DNA of 64,000 bases from Paragordius varius (GCA_964247055.1 OZ176051.1:8556001-8620000), one strand, 5' to 3'. Numbered from the stretch's first letter, positions 36,801 through 50,700 are shown. Notes: generated by a model not told the origin, from the sequence alone. Translations and numbers: made by a program.

Positions 36801-39800
36801 ATAATCGCTGTTTAAGTACCAATGATTCTAATACAGACAATACATTAAGCGTAAAAGATGAAAATAGTATCGATAAGACAAGTGCATTCAGTCCTGGAGA
36901 GATTGAAACATCAACCATATCGCAAAAATCTTTGAAGGAAAATGTCCCAAGGATAGAAAATCCCTTTAATAAATTTACCATTTTAAATGTGGAAAAATCG
37001 AAGGATACCACCCAAAATAATAATGATTACTCTAAAAAGAATAATGGATCATATGATCAGTCGAAATCAGAATCAATTCTAAATCGCAACTTTTCAAAAA
37101 ACAATCAAAAAAATGATAAATTTAATCAAACATCAAATGAGTTTCGGAATCAAAATGTTAATACAAATTTTACTAACATACTCAAAAGCGATACTAATGC
37201 CAATTTGAATAAAATTAATAATACGGCATTAAATTATACCACAATGACTAACAATATTAACAGTGATATGGAGCGCAAGGAATTAATTGTACCTAGTCAA
37301 TATCAAAATACTTTTGCGGCGCCACCCATGCAAACTTCAATATCTCCTATACCTAATAATCAAGTTAGTAATAAGATGTTTATAAGTCAATAAATTTTAT
37401 ATTTATTGTTTTCAGTAAAAACAATGAGTTAAAAATATTTACCATCGAATTAAATTAATCATTTGATTATTGTCAGTGAAGCCATATATTTTAAACGGTA
37501 TTATACCCTTTTCTTCCTAGTCTAAAAAAGTTTTTCCATTCAAACAAAACATTTTTATTGGAAAGTTATGAGATTCGTTTTAGCTATATTGATATGTCTA
37601 GATTGATAATTTTTATTAATTTTTTCAATGTATATCATTTACAATTCAAATTCTTAAAGATAAATTTTTGGGCTTATATAATTCATTATTAATATGGAAT
37701 ATATCTTTATTACATAGTTTACTATTTTTTCAATATAATTTTAATTTTAAACGAAGTTTCGGTTTTTTTAAAAAATATAAAAAAATATATTTTAATCTTA
37801 AAATACACATAATTTATTTTAGGGTGAATTTTAATTGTTTAAGGTTTAAAGTGTAAATGGTATATTACTATAGTTTTTGTATTTAAAATTTAAAAACTTA
37901 CCCTGAAAAAATTTTTTTAAAGATCATTTAATTAAAACAGATTTTTTATGAAAAATATATATTATTTAACCGTTGTTTTTCAAATTTTGACCTCTATTTT
38001 TTCAACTGTCTAAATAATCTCATTCATTTCCAATTTCGATTGATTTCATAAAAATTAATTATTTTAGGTGTATGGTTTAACGGGTATCATGAATACGGGA
38101 AATTCATGTTTCATAAATTCAATATTGCAATGTCTTGCCTACACGATCCCACTAGCTGAATTTTTCGTCAACAAAACATATTTCAATTATTTGAAGTTAT
38201 TTATTTTTAAATTCTTTCATTAAATCATATTTTTTTATATAATTTAAAATTAAGTTTTTTTTGTAATTTAAATAATATTAACTTATTATCCTATATGATA
38301 GATATCATACCTTTGTTAATTGTACAGTGAGAGAATATATTGCTAGTTTTTTTACATTGGATGAATTTATTAGCTATAGCAAGATAATTTGAAAAAATAT
38401 TAATTTTATCCATTAATCTTAAGCAAATAGTGTTACTTTGAACTGTATATACTATATCATATATAGATTGAGCACATTTATTTGAATCAATCAGTATCTA
38501 TTTAAGACTATTTTTATATCGTTATTTTGAAAAGAGAAGCCCAGTATAAATCCAAAATATATTCACGTTCCAAATTAAATCAATAATTACTGAAATTCAC
38601 ATAATAGCAAAACTAATAATTCATATCATATATTCTTTACAGTAAAAATTGATAATACAGACAAAACGTAAAAACTGAAGACAAATATAATTTTTAAAAA
38701 AGACAATCATAACTTCACCATAATTGAAAACTCATCATTAAGGGTTATAAAATATGTTTTTATATATTTATATTGGAAAAATTGTTAAAGTCTTTAAAAG
38801 TATGTGATTGTTTTATATATAAAAAAATTGTTTTTGCGTTTTTAGGCTTTGATTGTATGTCTATATTAACTTACGGTATTTCTACATTTTAATAATTGTT
38901 TTTATCACTGAAATAGGAATCGAAGATCTGAAAGATTGAAACAATCCTTGGCTTCCGAATTTGCAGCTGTTTTGAGTGCACTGTGGAGCTCACAATATCC
39001 TTCCATAAATCCTATCAGTTTTTCGGTATGATTTTATTTTTTGAATATTTCCGAATTTTGTTAATTAATATGTTATATTTGTGTGACGAATATATGCGAT
39101 ATGTTTAGTAGTAATATATTAACAGCTTTATTTGGGTTTTTGGAAAAGCGTTTAAACTATATTATAATAGTAAATGAAAAAGTTTAGCTTGATTTATTAT
39201 CAATTTGTTTCAATCCAGATTTCTTTTGACCTTTTTTTGCTCTTGTTGTTGTTCATTAGTGCTTTTTCAAATTTAGAAATATCATATTTTATATAATTTA
39301 ATACCAATATATATATATATATATATACATATATATAACCATTAACTTTAACATATTATTACAATGTCATTACTAATTATTTAAGCAATAAAATAATAAA
39401 TCCAGTGGTTCCCAACCTTTTTTTATTCACGCTCCACCAAATTGAAAATAAAAATTCTTACGCTCCCCGTTTAAAAAAATCAAATTAAAAATGTAAAATA
39501 TTATTACATTATAAAAATCCCAATCAATGAGATCCTTATATCTGCTTTTTTTAAAAAATTCACATATCGTTGACAAATTTTGTGATTCGCACCAGATATC
39601 GTTCAATTTTTTTCTAGCTTTATTTTTAATTAATTTCTGCAAGTTTTTGGCCCCCCTGGGGGGGTGTTGCCCTTCTGGTGGGAATCACTGTATCAATTAT
39701 TCTTAAAATAATATAATTTTTTTTCATTTTAAATTAGAATGCTGTTGCTCGGTATGCCCCAACTCTTGAAATAGGATTTCAACAGGACAGTCATGAGCTA

Positions 39801-42800
39801 TTAACATATTTGTTGGATGGGCTTCATGAAGACCTTAACAATGCAAAAAACAGTATGACTTTATTTACAATTTTTGTTTAATGTAACATACTTTATTGAA
39901 AACTTATGATTGGTAATTATATACATAGGCAAATTATGCAACAAAACTCAATTTTTGAAAAATTACGGATTTTAATTAATTATTCATTTTTTGTCTGAAA
40001 TTCAATTATTAACCGATGAATTTTAATATTGAAATCAAAAAATTATTAAATATAATTTTGACTGTAAAATCTGAAATCCGGAATTTCATTATGCGAGAAG
40101 GTATTAACTTTTAGCGATTTTATCTTAAAAACCAAGACTCTCTTCATATTATTCCCCGATAAGTAAATTATTTAGACACTTTTTATTTTTTAGAGTTTAG
40201 GTGGTTTAGTTTAGGAAAAGTCGTATACTGTAACATGTACATTTGATTGCTTTTAACAGTGCTTTTTTAAATATATCTGAACGTAGATGAAATACCCAAT
40301 GTACCCTCAAATATGTCCAAAAATACTTTAATAACTCAAATGAACAATAATAGTTTTGAAGAGGCGAACAAAGCTTGGACCTTATATCGGAATAGAAACG
40401 ATAGCATAATTATAGATCTTATTACAGTATTATTACTCTTTATCTTTTTTGGGGTTGAAATAAATATTGCAAAATTAAAATTTTGGATATAGAATAACAG
40501 GCTTGTAACAAAAATCGAATTGAAAAAGTGAATATAGTTTTACAAAATTTTCAAGTTTTTTAAATACCTCATAATTAAATGAGAAGGGGAAATATTTTTA
40601 ATGATTTTTCTCGAATTGTAAAGATTGAAACACATATTTTCTCCTACTAGTATCTAAATTTTCATCTTTTGTATAATTAGTTCTCATCCTAAGAATAATA
40701 CAAAAATAGAAAAAATAACTGATTAAAATCAAATTTAGAATATTTTTTTCCAAAAGTAACATGGCCCCCAATTTCTAATAAATAAATAATTATAAAAATT
40801 TCTATTAATAACCCGAAATTCAATATATTATGATTAAATATTTTTATATAGGGCCAATTAAAATCGGTCGTTCAATGCCAAAGATGTGGAAAAGAATCAT
40901 TAACATTTGATACATTCCAGGGGTTATCGTTACCCTTACCCTCATCGGGAAAGTGTACACTTCAAGTGACTTTTTTTATTATCTCAAAAAAGCATATTTA
41001 TTTTTATATCTTTAGTTTTGGTGATCTCTTATATATGTGTCTATATGCGGTATTCCTACATAATTTTTATTTAAATAGGATGTTTTTATACAGTTTAATA
41101 TTGTTTATTTTATTAAATTGGTACAAAAATCATCTGATTACTTAAAAATTTTGTGCTTATTGAATTTTAAGTTGTATTTATTGAGATTTAGGTTTTTGAG
41201 GCGTCATAAATAATATTATCGGTCTATCTTGTTTTCATACAATCGTTTTCAATTAAATTATTTTAACATTCATACAGTTACATATAAATTTCATTTTGTA
41301 ATCTTTTTAAAACCGATTTATCGTGGAAAAATTTTACTTATCCAATTAAATAATAGCTTTTATTAATGTATCTAAATTTAACAATAATTAAAAATATTAA
41401 TTTAATACTTTTGACTGATTATTTTATAAAGTAGACACAATGTGAGCATATACATGACCTATCAAAAATTACAATTTTTAAGATAAATGTACACATTTAT
41501 ATCATGGTTAATTATGGTTTTTTCGTTAAGTTTTTCCTTACTTAGATAATATAATAATTTTAACGTACAAATATTCAAAAAATGATTTATTTTACATTAC
41601 TAATATAATATTTATAAAATTTATTTTAACTCTTTTAAGGATTGTTTAAGACAGTTTCTGAGCCCTGAACCGATCGAAGGTTGGACCTGTCCAAATTGCA
41701 AACATTCTGGGCGTGCCATTAAAAGGCTATATCTTTGGCTTATTCCATCAATCCTTATCATACATCTCATGAGGTTTTTTTTTGATTTACGAAAATTAAA
41801 ATTATTGGGTGGTTTACGCTGAAATTATATGGTTGTATTAATTAAATATATTAACCATCTGGACGCAAATATTAATTGTTTGAGAAATATTTTATCATAG
41901 CTTAATATTTAATAAACGGTTTTTAATTTTTATTAACATATATCCCATTTTACCTAATACCATGATTTTATATTTAAACAACTCATTTTTTTTAAAAAAA
42001 TAGATTTAAAACCGAAAGTATGAATGTTCGCCGAAAAATTACAACTTATGTTGATTTTCCGCTCAATGGATTTGATTTAAGTGGCTATTGTGAGTCAAAT
42101 ATTATTAATAATGCTTATTTAACTCGCACGCTTCCGGAATACAGTTTATATGCCGTATCAGTAAGTTTTTTTTGTTGCCATAATTTAAAATTTAGTGTTT
42201 GAAACGTAAAAATTAAAAGGCATATTTTTTTTAAAAAAGAACACCCATACTTTTTTAAACTTTGTTATCAATTTGGGTAAAAGGAATAGTAATTTAATAG
42301 TAAGATATTCAATATATATTTTACAATTGTAATAGATGTTTAGAAAAAATCTAGATTAAAAAGTATGGCTGTCTTCAAAAAAATTGTCTTTTATTTTTAA
42401 CGTTTTGTCTGTATAATACTAGTTTTTTTTTAATCTATATGTCGGATAAATTAAATTTCGAAAAGGAAAATTAAATAGTTTTTATCATACGGTAATATGC
42501 GTTTGGGGGTAAATTAAAACAATTTTTTCTAAATAATAAGTAAACACAAATGAACTATTTATAATTATTGTATTGTGGAATAAAGATGACAAATATAATA
42601 ATAATAATAATATTAACTAGTTACCTAAAAATTTAGTTTGGATAGAAAAAAATACACAATAAAATAACCGTTTTGATGATTTCGATTTAAAGATCGTGAT
42701 TTAACAGTTTAAAATCAAAAAATTATATGCAATTTACTGGAGTATCATAAATCTTTATTTATAGTCCAAATGATAATCATATATGATAAACCTGGATGTT

Positions 42801-43741
42801 TTGAAATAATCCAGCTAGAGTTTTGGGTTGCTAGATTGCATATAAGTTATATTAAAAAATGAAGGATCAAAAATATGGTTGTACTTGTTAAAAAATACAT
42901 ATTAATTGTAATTAAATATTACTTTAGATAAAAATTATTATTATAAAAACAGAACGTTAAAAAAAGGATTATATTTTTTACCAAGTAAACATTATTTTGA
43001 TCCTTTATATTTAACCTAAAATAACAATTTTAAATTTAATGTCCTACCTTACATTCATTTTAATATTGTTTTTATAATCTAAATATTTGTTTTCACTTTC
43101 ATTTTATATAATATTATTATTTTGTTTTAAAACTAAGAACCATTATGGGACTTTAGAAGGAGGCCATTACACAGCCTGTTGTAAAAACCCGTATGATCAA
43201 AATTGGTATAAATTTGATGATCAACAAGTTACACGCATACCAGCTTCCGAAGTTCGAGTAAAATGATTACAATTTGTGTTTTTTAAATTTATTCTAAAGT
43301 ATAATACTTTTTTTTGATTATTAACACTGAAGAATTTAATATTGTGGTTTATTTAATTACAATGTCAAATATTTTTATCCCCTTCTTAAAATAAAAAAAA
43401 ATATACCAATATATATTTACCATTGTTCACTTCAAATTGACCATAAAATATTTCAAATTCACACAAAAATAAAATGTGTTTTTGGGCTAAATCTCATAAT
43501 TGATATGGTATATTTATGGCTTAGTTTAATATTTTAAACAAAATTTTATTATATATAAAATAAAGTTTTATTGTCAAATAATGCTTTATTTTAATAATAT
43601 TAGAGGTATATTTAAAGTTTAGAAGGGTGAATGTAAATTATGTTTGCTTAAAATATCTTTGTATATTATTTATAGTCTTCCGCAGCATATATTCTCTTCT
43701 ATACAAGTATGGGATTGAATAGACCAAACTTTAAATTCTAA
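33822..43741 (+). CDS. USP8: USP8-like ubiquitin carboxyl-terminal hydrolase (16 exons)
   Basis: Exons read: 33822-34138, 34165-34383, 34408-34558, 34594-34836, 34896-35007, 35488-36044, 36269-37363, 38068-38195, 38917-39025, 39738-39852, 40287-40426, 40852-40965, 41640-41773, 42004-42160, 43138-43257, 43676-43741; 1,258 residues (human about 1,118). It has an N-terminal USP8-dimer (MIT-like) domain, a rhodanese-like domain without a catalytic Cys loop, and a long Asn/Ser-rich linker. The linker holds PTYNREQKP (542-550), fitting the STAM SH3-binding motif Px(V/I)(D/N)RxxKP loosely. The USP domain has Cys912 (GNSCF), His1207 (GGHYTA), QQDSHE and an intact CxxC...CxxC ribbon, and ends [11 protein letters not shown] as in vertebrate USP8. 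In the family this enzyme deubiquitinates endosomal cargo with ESCRT-0. Introns 1-4 are only 26, 24, 35 and 59 bp. The exon 5/6 junction is least certain. The start is supported by alignment of the dimer domain. Confidence 0.93.
37631..37866. mobile_element. AT-rich inverted-repeat MITE, copy 1 (USP8 intron 7)
   Basis: About 236 bp. It begins tatatcatttacaattcaaa and ends ...gtgtaaatggtatatta, so its ends are inverted repeats (atAccatttaca type). The internal motif ttatataattcattattaat...tctttat...agtttactattttttcaat is shared with the copies at 43410, 49732 and 61139. A short spurious frame inside it is not a gene. Confidence 0.72.
39309..39338. repeat. (TA)n microsatellite in USP8 intron 9
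   Basis: A run of about 12 AT dinucleotides with one interruption. Confidence 0.9.
39413..39690. mobile_element. hAT-like MITE (Charlie-type ends) in USP8 intron 9
   Basis: 278 bp bounded by cagtggttcccaacc on the left and ggtgggaatcactg on the right. The reverse complement of the right end reads cagtgattcccacc, so the element has imperfect terminal inverted repeats of the classic hAT/Charlie CAGTGGTTC type. It includes a G/C-run palindromic stretch near 39651-39663. A 72-codon minus-strand frame inside shows no transposase motif. No convincing 8-bp target duplication was found. It is non-autonomous. Confidence 0.75.
43410..43645. mobile_element. AT-rich inverted-repeat MITE, copy 4, degenerate (USP8 last intron)
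   Basis: It begins atatatttaccattgttcac and ends near agggtgaatgtaaatta, with the shared middle gtttttgggctaa...atttatggcttagtttaatatttt. It is the most diverged of the four copies and its ends are approximate. Confidence 0.55.
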
Positions 43742-44183
43742 CAAATTTCACACCTTTGAGAGCAGTGCCAAGATTAAATGGTAAAAGTATAACATTTTAC
43801 TATATTATAAATGCAATATTGTTTAAAATAATATTTTTAATTTAGTAATACGGAATATTAAATATTATATTAAATTTGTTGAAAATTTCGTAAAATAAAT
43901 ATGTTTAACAAAAATAAAAGTAAACAAAGTGTATCTAAAAAATTATTTAAACGCAATATTTGGTTTAAAGCCTAATAATTAATAATGTTTTAAACGTTGG
44001 ACATTTTTTACTTAAAATAATGAATGATCTATATGCATAAATAATAGTATGTTACGAATTAATCTTCCAATTTTTTATCGTTTTATTTATAGGAAATGAA
44101 ATGAAAACCAAATCAATGATTGTGTCTTTGAGCTGCATGAAAAGAAACACAGCAATCTTTATTATAATTTATTTTTTGGTTAA

Positions 44184-44214
<31 letters not shown>

Positions 44215-45121
44215 TCCTAAATTTTATTTATTGCCACAAAAATGCCTGCTTTTATCAAAACATCCATACTTTTTTTGTATGACAAATTTTTAATAATACT
44301 TAGTAGTAATTAAAATAAATATTATAAAATGATTATGTATCATTACATAGGTCATTTTATTAGGCTCAATGGACCATATATAATTTAATAAGTTTATTTA
44401 TATTTTCAAGTATAAAGTTTTTTATAACTTAAAATATGATATTATTTAAAATTTCGATTAAAGATTATGTTTTTGAAACCATTTAACTTGAAAAATATGG
44501 GATAGCTAATTTCTAAGGGAAATCAATGCAATAAATGCCATAAATATATACCAAAAATATAAAAATTATAACGTTTTAATTATCCTGTATCAGTAATAAA
44601 ATTTATCAATAAAATATTTTTTTCACACGAATAACGTCTAAAAAACAAAATAGTTAGTGAAAAATTAAGATAATATTTATTTTAAATATAACGTTTTTAT
44701 GCATTATATCAGCTTTTTTTAAAGGCTTTAAGGAGGTAAATTGCAATTTTGCATTAGTTTTAATATCATAATAATGTATAATAAAAAATTAACCCTAGGA
44801 TTTATTTTGTGCTCATATAATATATAATGTATGTCAGTATGGTGATAAAATTTTTGTTACAAAATATAATGTTTTCTATCAAAAATATATTGATTCAAAT
44901 TTCATATATATAAAACTAACTATAATTATATAATTTATATTGATATATTTATATAGGTAGATAAATGCTAAACTTTGTTTAAAAATTAATGTTTAAACAA
45001 TATATTATATGTGTATATATCTTTTGGAATTGTTGAACAACAAATCAGAATATAAAAGTATAAAAATATATCAAATATTATATGATAATAATAATAATTA
45101 ATCTCATAAAATTAGAAATTA
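43742..45121. other. Tail-to-tail spacer between USP8 and MPV17-like
   Basis: 1,380 bp of AT-rich sequence containing both 3' UTRs and a (TA)n run (about 44187-44212). No open frame or RNA gene is recognised. Confidence 0.6.
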
Positions 45122-47128
45122 TTAATGGGCATTTGTTTTGTGGGAAAGGTAACTGTTAAATACCAATGCAACAAGATTAACGACTAAAATGCGATATTGT
45201 AACGGTACAATAGACATATTAATTAGCTGTACCGTTGGCCAGACCAAATAATTGGTCAACATAATATCCAAATATTCTTTCTTAACTTTGGCTTCAATCG
45301 AGTCGAGATTGGAACCCTTCAAGAATTCCGTACAAACCAGGAAATCAAACAGAATAAATGGGGCAAAAATAATCTATATATATATATGGTATTATAAAAT
45401 TGTACAAGAGGCGCTTTTACGCACATTTAAAAAATGGGAATAATAGATTAATCAAAAACCCACATCGCACAAATTGTGTTTTCTGTATTGTCATATTAAT
45501 TCGTTTAAAAAGGCATGCATTTTATGAGAAAATATTTTTAATTAAAATGGATTAATTAAGGCGTTTCAAGAGTAACCAATTAGAATGATTAAAAATACGG
45601 CATTCATGTTCACAGTCAATCTTTATGTGTTGCATATAAAAAATCAATTTAATAATACTGTTAATTACATGAATGAAAAACAATTTCAATATTAACAATT
45701 GATTTCAAATGAAAATATGTTGCCTTAAACTGGAAAAACACTCTTTTTCATATAAATGTTTAAAATTATAATAAAAAATCATGCCTGATCCGTTATCATT
45801 TTTCGCAATCCATTGGTTAAATTTGTTTGGACACCATAGAATTTATCTAAATAAGCATACCATAACTTCATAATTGGGCCCTAAAAATTAAAATAAATTT
45901 TAAATATGAGTAAAATTATGTCATGAGCAAAAAGTTCAAAATCAATAAACTTAACTCATTATTAACATAGAATATCTTACTATATTTTTTGGATATTTCT
46001 TCATCAAACATATACTGCTTAACATTGAATATCTTACTATGTATTTTAGATTTTTCTAATTTGATTGTGTTAGTTTAAAAAAATACATAGAAATTTACGT
46101 AATATTTTTTATCTGGCCATATTTGCCACTAAAAATTTAAATATATAAAAATATATGTACTAGTTTTAAATTAACTTCAAACATATATGATTAACAGGTT
46201 GGGGCATGCATGACATATGAGATAATTGGGAACGAGAAAAACTTTAAAAAATTAACAATTTATTTAATTCGGAATGTTCCAAAAAGTTACTTTATATTAA
46301 TAAAAAAATATCCAATCAAAAACTTTTTGCGGAAATTGCTTTAATGAATTGACCCTACAATAAACTTTTTGGTTAAAACATCGATATATTATTTGTTTGG
46401 CAATACCATTTTATCCACTAAAAACCGATTTGAAATTCTGTTTAAATTAAATAATATAATTACGTTAAAAACGATTAATCTAGCAAAAATTTAAACCTAT
46501 CATCCAAACGATATTAATAAATACTAGCGTCAATGTAATATTGACTAAATTAAATTTCAACCATTTTTCAATACATCGACTAATATTCCGAATTAGCTTC
46601 ATCAATCACATATAAATACAATATTGTAGGTTGATGTTATCTGCTTTATCAATTGTATAACTTAATATTTTCATAACAAATAAATTTAGGGACTTATTAA
46701 AAATTGCAGTCGCTTAATATTTTTGATTTGTTGTAGCAATATTTTATATGCGTATTTAAATTAAACCGACATAAATAACTTACACATGTGTCCCTCAAAT
46801 GATAATACAAATTTTAAATATATTGTGAAAGATAAGAATATAATTATTCATTATGTCAAATATTTAATAGAAAATATTAACTTACAGCATTAAATACTCC
46901 AAAAATTATTAAAATCAGGGTTCTCTTGTAGTTATAGTCCAAATTTAAACTCCCAGTCGGTTCTAAACCATATGTTTCAAATTTTTGAGCAGCAAAATCA
47001 CCAACTCCCATTAGTAGTCCTAAATACTAGTTGTTAATTTTATAAAATGAACCTGTCTGTGTACACACCACTTTCCAGGGATGTGATTCTAATCCCCGAT
47101 TATATAAATTCCATAATCGTTTGAACAT
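45122..47128 (-). CDS. MPV17: MPV17/PMP22-family membrane protein (4 exons)
   Basis: Exons, in transcript order: 47128-47053, 47019-46886, 45880-45785, 45373-45122; 185 residues (human MPV17 176). Hallmarks: HPWK at 16-19, LMGVGDFAAQ after the first intron, GPIMKLWYAYLDKF, and the family C-terminal signature TNYLVWPTVQLIN (142-154) with VPLQYR and NSYLS. About four hydrophobic segments are expected. In the family, MPV17 is an inner mitochondrial membrane protein needed for mtDNA maintenance; PXMP2 is the peroxisomal relative. The N-terminal HPWK favours MPV17 but does not exclude a paralogue. Intron 1 is 33 bp. Intron 3 (45784-45374) appears to use a GC-AG splice pair (cag/gcatga). It is head-to-head with the SLC16-like gene. 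Confidence 0.9.
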
Positions 47129-47782
47129 CAGTAGCGTTTCATGCTCGACTAACAAATTCAAGTGCTAAAACAATTATACAGGGATTATAGAATGAGTTGT
47201 TTACAAATGTATCATCTCATATGGTCGTGTTGTGCTTGTTGTTTATTTATGTTTTAATTATAGCGTTATATATAATTTAAATATTATACTATCTAATTAA
47301 GTTTATTAAGGTCAATTAAAAATTACTAATTGTTTTCATAGTTGATTTAATATATTCTAAGAATGATGTTTTTGGGAATCAAAAGATCATTTTGTTCGGC
47401 GGCAAAATTTTGAAAAAACGTGGAAATATATTTTCCATCACACATTACATATTTTCTTAATTTATTATGCATTTTTTATTATAAAAGTATGTCAAGTACT
47501 AATTTTGAAAAAATTAAAGATGATTTGTTTACAAATTGTTAAATTAATGTAATTTATATTTATACATATTAATTAGGTGCAAAATCTTTTCAAGTGATTT
47601 GTATTACATAATAATGTGTTAACACCTAATTTTAAAATACATTAACATTCTTCTAACATTGATGATATAGTGTAAGCAATAACAATATAAATAAGTAATT
47701 GAATCACAAGTTTTTTTGTTTTTAATACCAAATATTATTTTATATTTAAATTTTATAAAATTGTGATTTATAATATTTTGAC
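47129..47782. promoter_or_regulatory. Shared upstream region of MPV17-like (-) and SLC16-like (+)
   Basis: 654 bp between two divergent start codons. It must contain both promoters and 5' UTRs. It is AT-rich with no clear TATA box or recognised operator, and nothing else is seen in it. Confidence 0.6.
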
Positions 47783-50700
47783 ATGAAAGCTAATCAGAAA
47801 TTTCCAATACCTGTAGATGAGGGCTGGGCATGGGTTGGGCTATTCGCATCCTTTTTAGCCTGTTATATTACCGGAGGTTTCCTTTATTTCTTCACATTTT
47901 AATTTGAAGTTGTGCTTAAACCGCGGCTAATATTTTATTTTATTGGCTTCTTACAAATTATAAAATTTTAAAGTATTGTGCCATTTTCCCATAACAGATT
48001 TTAAATAACTTTTTATATTATCGGTGATTAATGAGTATTCCAAAAATATTTATCTTCTTGCAACTTTTGATGTGATGTTTTTTAACAGTCGCTTAAAATA
48101 GCGTAAAAATTAATTTTTATTGGATCTTTAACAATTTTTACATTTATTTTTTAACCAAATTATATTTCTACCATAAAATCTCATAATTTATATTAAATTT
48201 TAATCATTCTTTAGGGATTTGTTTTTCTATGGGTGCCTATTTTCCATATTATTTGACTTTATATGCACCGATCCAATCAGCATTGTTAGCTAGTTTGCCT
48301 GGGGCCTTGATTTTATTGTTGGGAACTTTTTCACAACAATTAGCACATCATAGAGGATATACTACGGTAAAGATATATATATATATATATCAGGAGTGTC
48401 CAACACTGGTTCCGCGGGCCTCATTTTTGACTCCAAAATCAGGCGGACGGCATTTAATACATATATATCGGCAGCAATAATATTTTATTGGATTTTAAAC
48501 TTCGACTTTAATGCAAACATTCACTACATAACAGTTCTTCCAATTGATAGATATGGTCATTAATATAATCGAAATTCCTGACATTCTATTAAGCTATTTT
48601 AGAAATTATTGATTTATATGTTTTTCATGGGCCGCACACAATGTCCCGAGGGGTCGCGCGTTGGACACACCTGATCTAAGTTATATCAAATTCGAATTAC
48701 AAATTATATTTTGACTATATACGCAATCACAATTAATTTAATTTTGTATACCACGCCTTTTCGGCAGATACAAGCCTTTAGCAGAAATTAATTGATTAGC
48801 TTTCAAAGGTTTGGAAAAATAAGAAACAAATAGTGTCAAAAATTGATTTACTATTGTTCAATTTGTTGTTTTTACACTGAATTTAGATATTTTGATGTTT
48901 AACTTACTTGAAACAATTAATATTATAAAATCCGGTATGTACCGCTCAAACTTTCTTCGTTATACGAAATATTAATAACTGTTCAAAATGATTTATAAAT
49001 CAAAACTTAAACTGTAAACAAAATTATTTTTATAATTTATATGATAAGACAATGAATTATATAATACACATATTGGAAAAAAGTTGTACCTTATAAGTTT
49101 TAATCCCTACTATTTCACTTTTTTGTACCTGCATTAAGATTCAGATATTGTGGAATAATGTAAATTTATTAAACTTTAATAATGAATAATAGTATCCAAG
49201 GTTATAAGAATAACAGTACCGTTGAAAACATAAACAAAACCCTAAATAAAATCAAATTTTAGCGAATTAAAAAAACTGTTACTTAAGGCCGCAAGATTTT
49301 GATATTAACTATATAACTTCCCAATATATCGCATTATCAAAACCCTATATAAAAGATATATCATTTTTGATAATTTGCATAAAAGTTTAACTAGCGATTT
49401 AACAAAAACCTTAGCTACTATTTAACATAATATTTTTGGCAAAAAAAGATTAATATTTTGACGAATTTGGCTTCATTTTGTTGATATTAAAAAACGTGAC
49501 TTTTATTTTGATGTTAATTTGTCAGTTATAAATTCACATGGTTTATCAATATTATATGGAAGAATAATCAAATTAAAAAGTATGTTACTACGAGCTTTTA
49601 TAGCAGTTTGGTTTTAGTTAATAATTTAACGCATTTTGTTAAGGACCAATTTTTGCGATAAGTCATAATAATAGATGCGATCAAACTTTTTTTTATAAAC
49701 ACCAACAAGATCATCCAGGGTACGCTTATAATATACCATTTACAATTCAAATACAACCTTGAACAATTCAAATTTACCCTATTAATAAATTATGTGTTTT
49801 CGGGATAATATAACTCATCATTAATAAGAAATATATCCTTATGGCACAGTTTATTATTTTTTTATTTTTATATATAATTATAAACGAAATCTATAGCACA
49901 ATCATGAAGAACCATTTGATTAAAACTATAGTTAATTAATAAAATATCATTTTTGCATATTATATTTATATTAGTTAATTATTTTAATAATCGGCTATCT
50001 GCGTACTATCCATATTAAATATAAAAATATACTCACCTTTTTATAGACATTTTTCGTTGGTTCAGTGATAGGCTCACTTGGATTCGCCCTATCATTTGCG
50101 ACACAAAATGTATACGTCCTACTTTTAACTCAAGGAGTGATTGTAGGTGTTGGAGCTGGACTCATTTTTACTGCAGCTATTTCCATCAATAAAGTTGTTT
50201 TTGATGAAAAATTTATATTGGCTAATGCACTTGCTCTATCTGGAGTATCAGTAGGTCTCGATTTTCACAAATTAAAAAAATTATTAATTTATCAAATATA
50301 CTACATAATGTATTTATATATAATCTTTCATTTAATTTTAGGATGTTTAACATTTCCCATCCTAATCTCTAAATGTATCGAAAGATTTGGGATTCAAGGA
50401 TCTCATCTCATACTTTCAGCCATTTTCCTCCATGTATGTATATCAGGTGTTTTGGTAATTCGAATTCCAACCCCTAAATATAATATATTGCCAGATATCA
50501 TTAAGGATGCTACGGTAGAAATACCACAAATTGAATTACCAGACACCAATACTCAATATGAAAGCATCAAGAATGGTAAAAGAATAAGCAAAAGCTTTAT
50601 AATGTTTCCAGATACACAAGATATTGTGTTAATTTCATCACAAAAACTGTGGGAGGACGGTACCACTGACCCGGAAGGACAATCGAAAATAGATGGGACA

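Noticed and set aside
36736-37011. Minus-strand frame inside USP8 exon 7
   Set aside because: It is a shadow of the sense exon. The sense reading joins in phase to the dimer domain upstream and the catalytic domain downstream.
39427-39642. Minus-strand 71-residue frame inside the hAT-like MITE
   Set aside because: It is Lys/Asn-rich with no hAT transposase or BED motif, and lies entirely within a short non-autonomous element.
43138-43266. USP8 ending at the first tga after VRVK (43264-43266)
   Set aside because: gtaaaatg is a splice donor. The next exon encodes [11 protein letters not shown], the conserved USP8 terminus.
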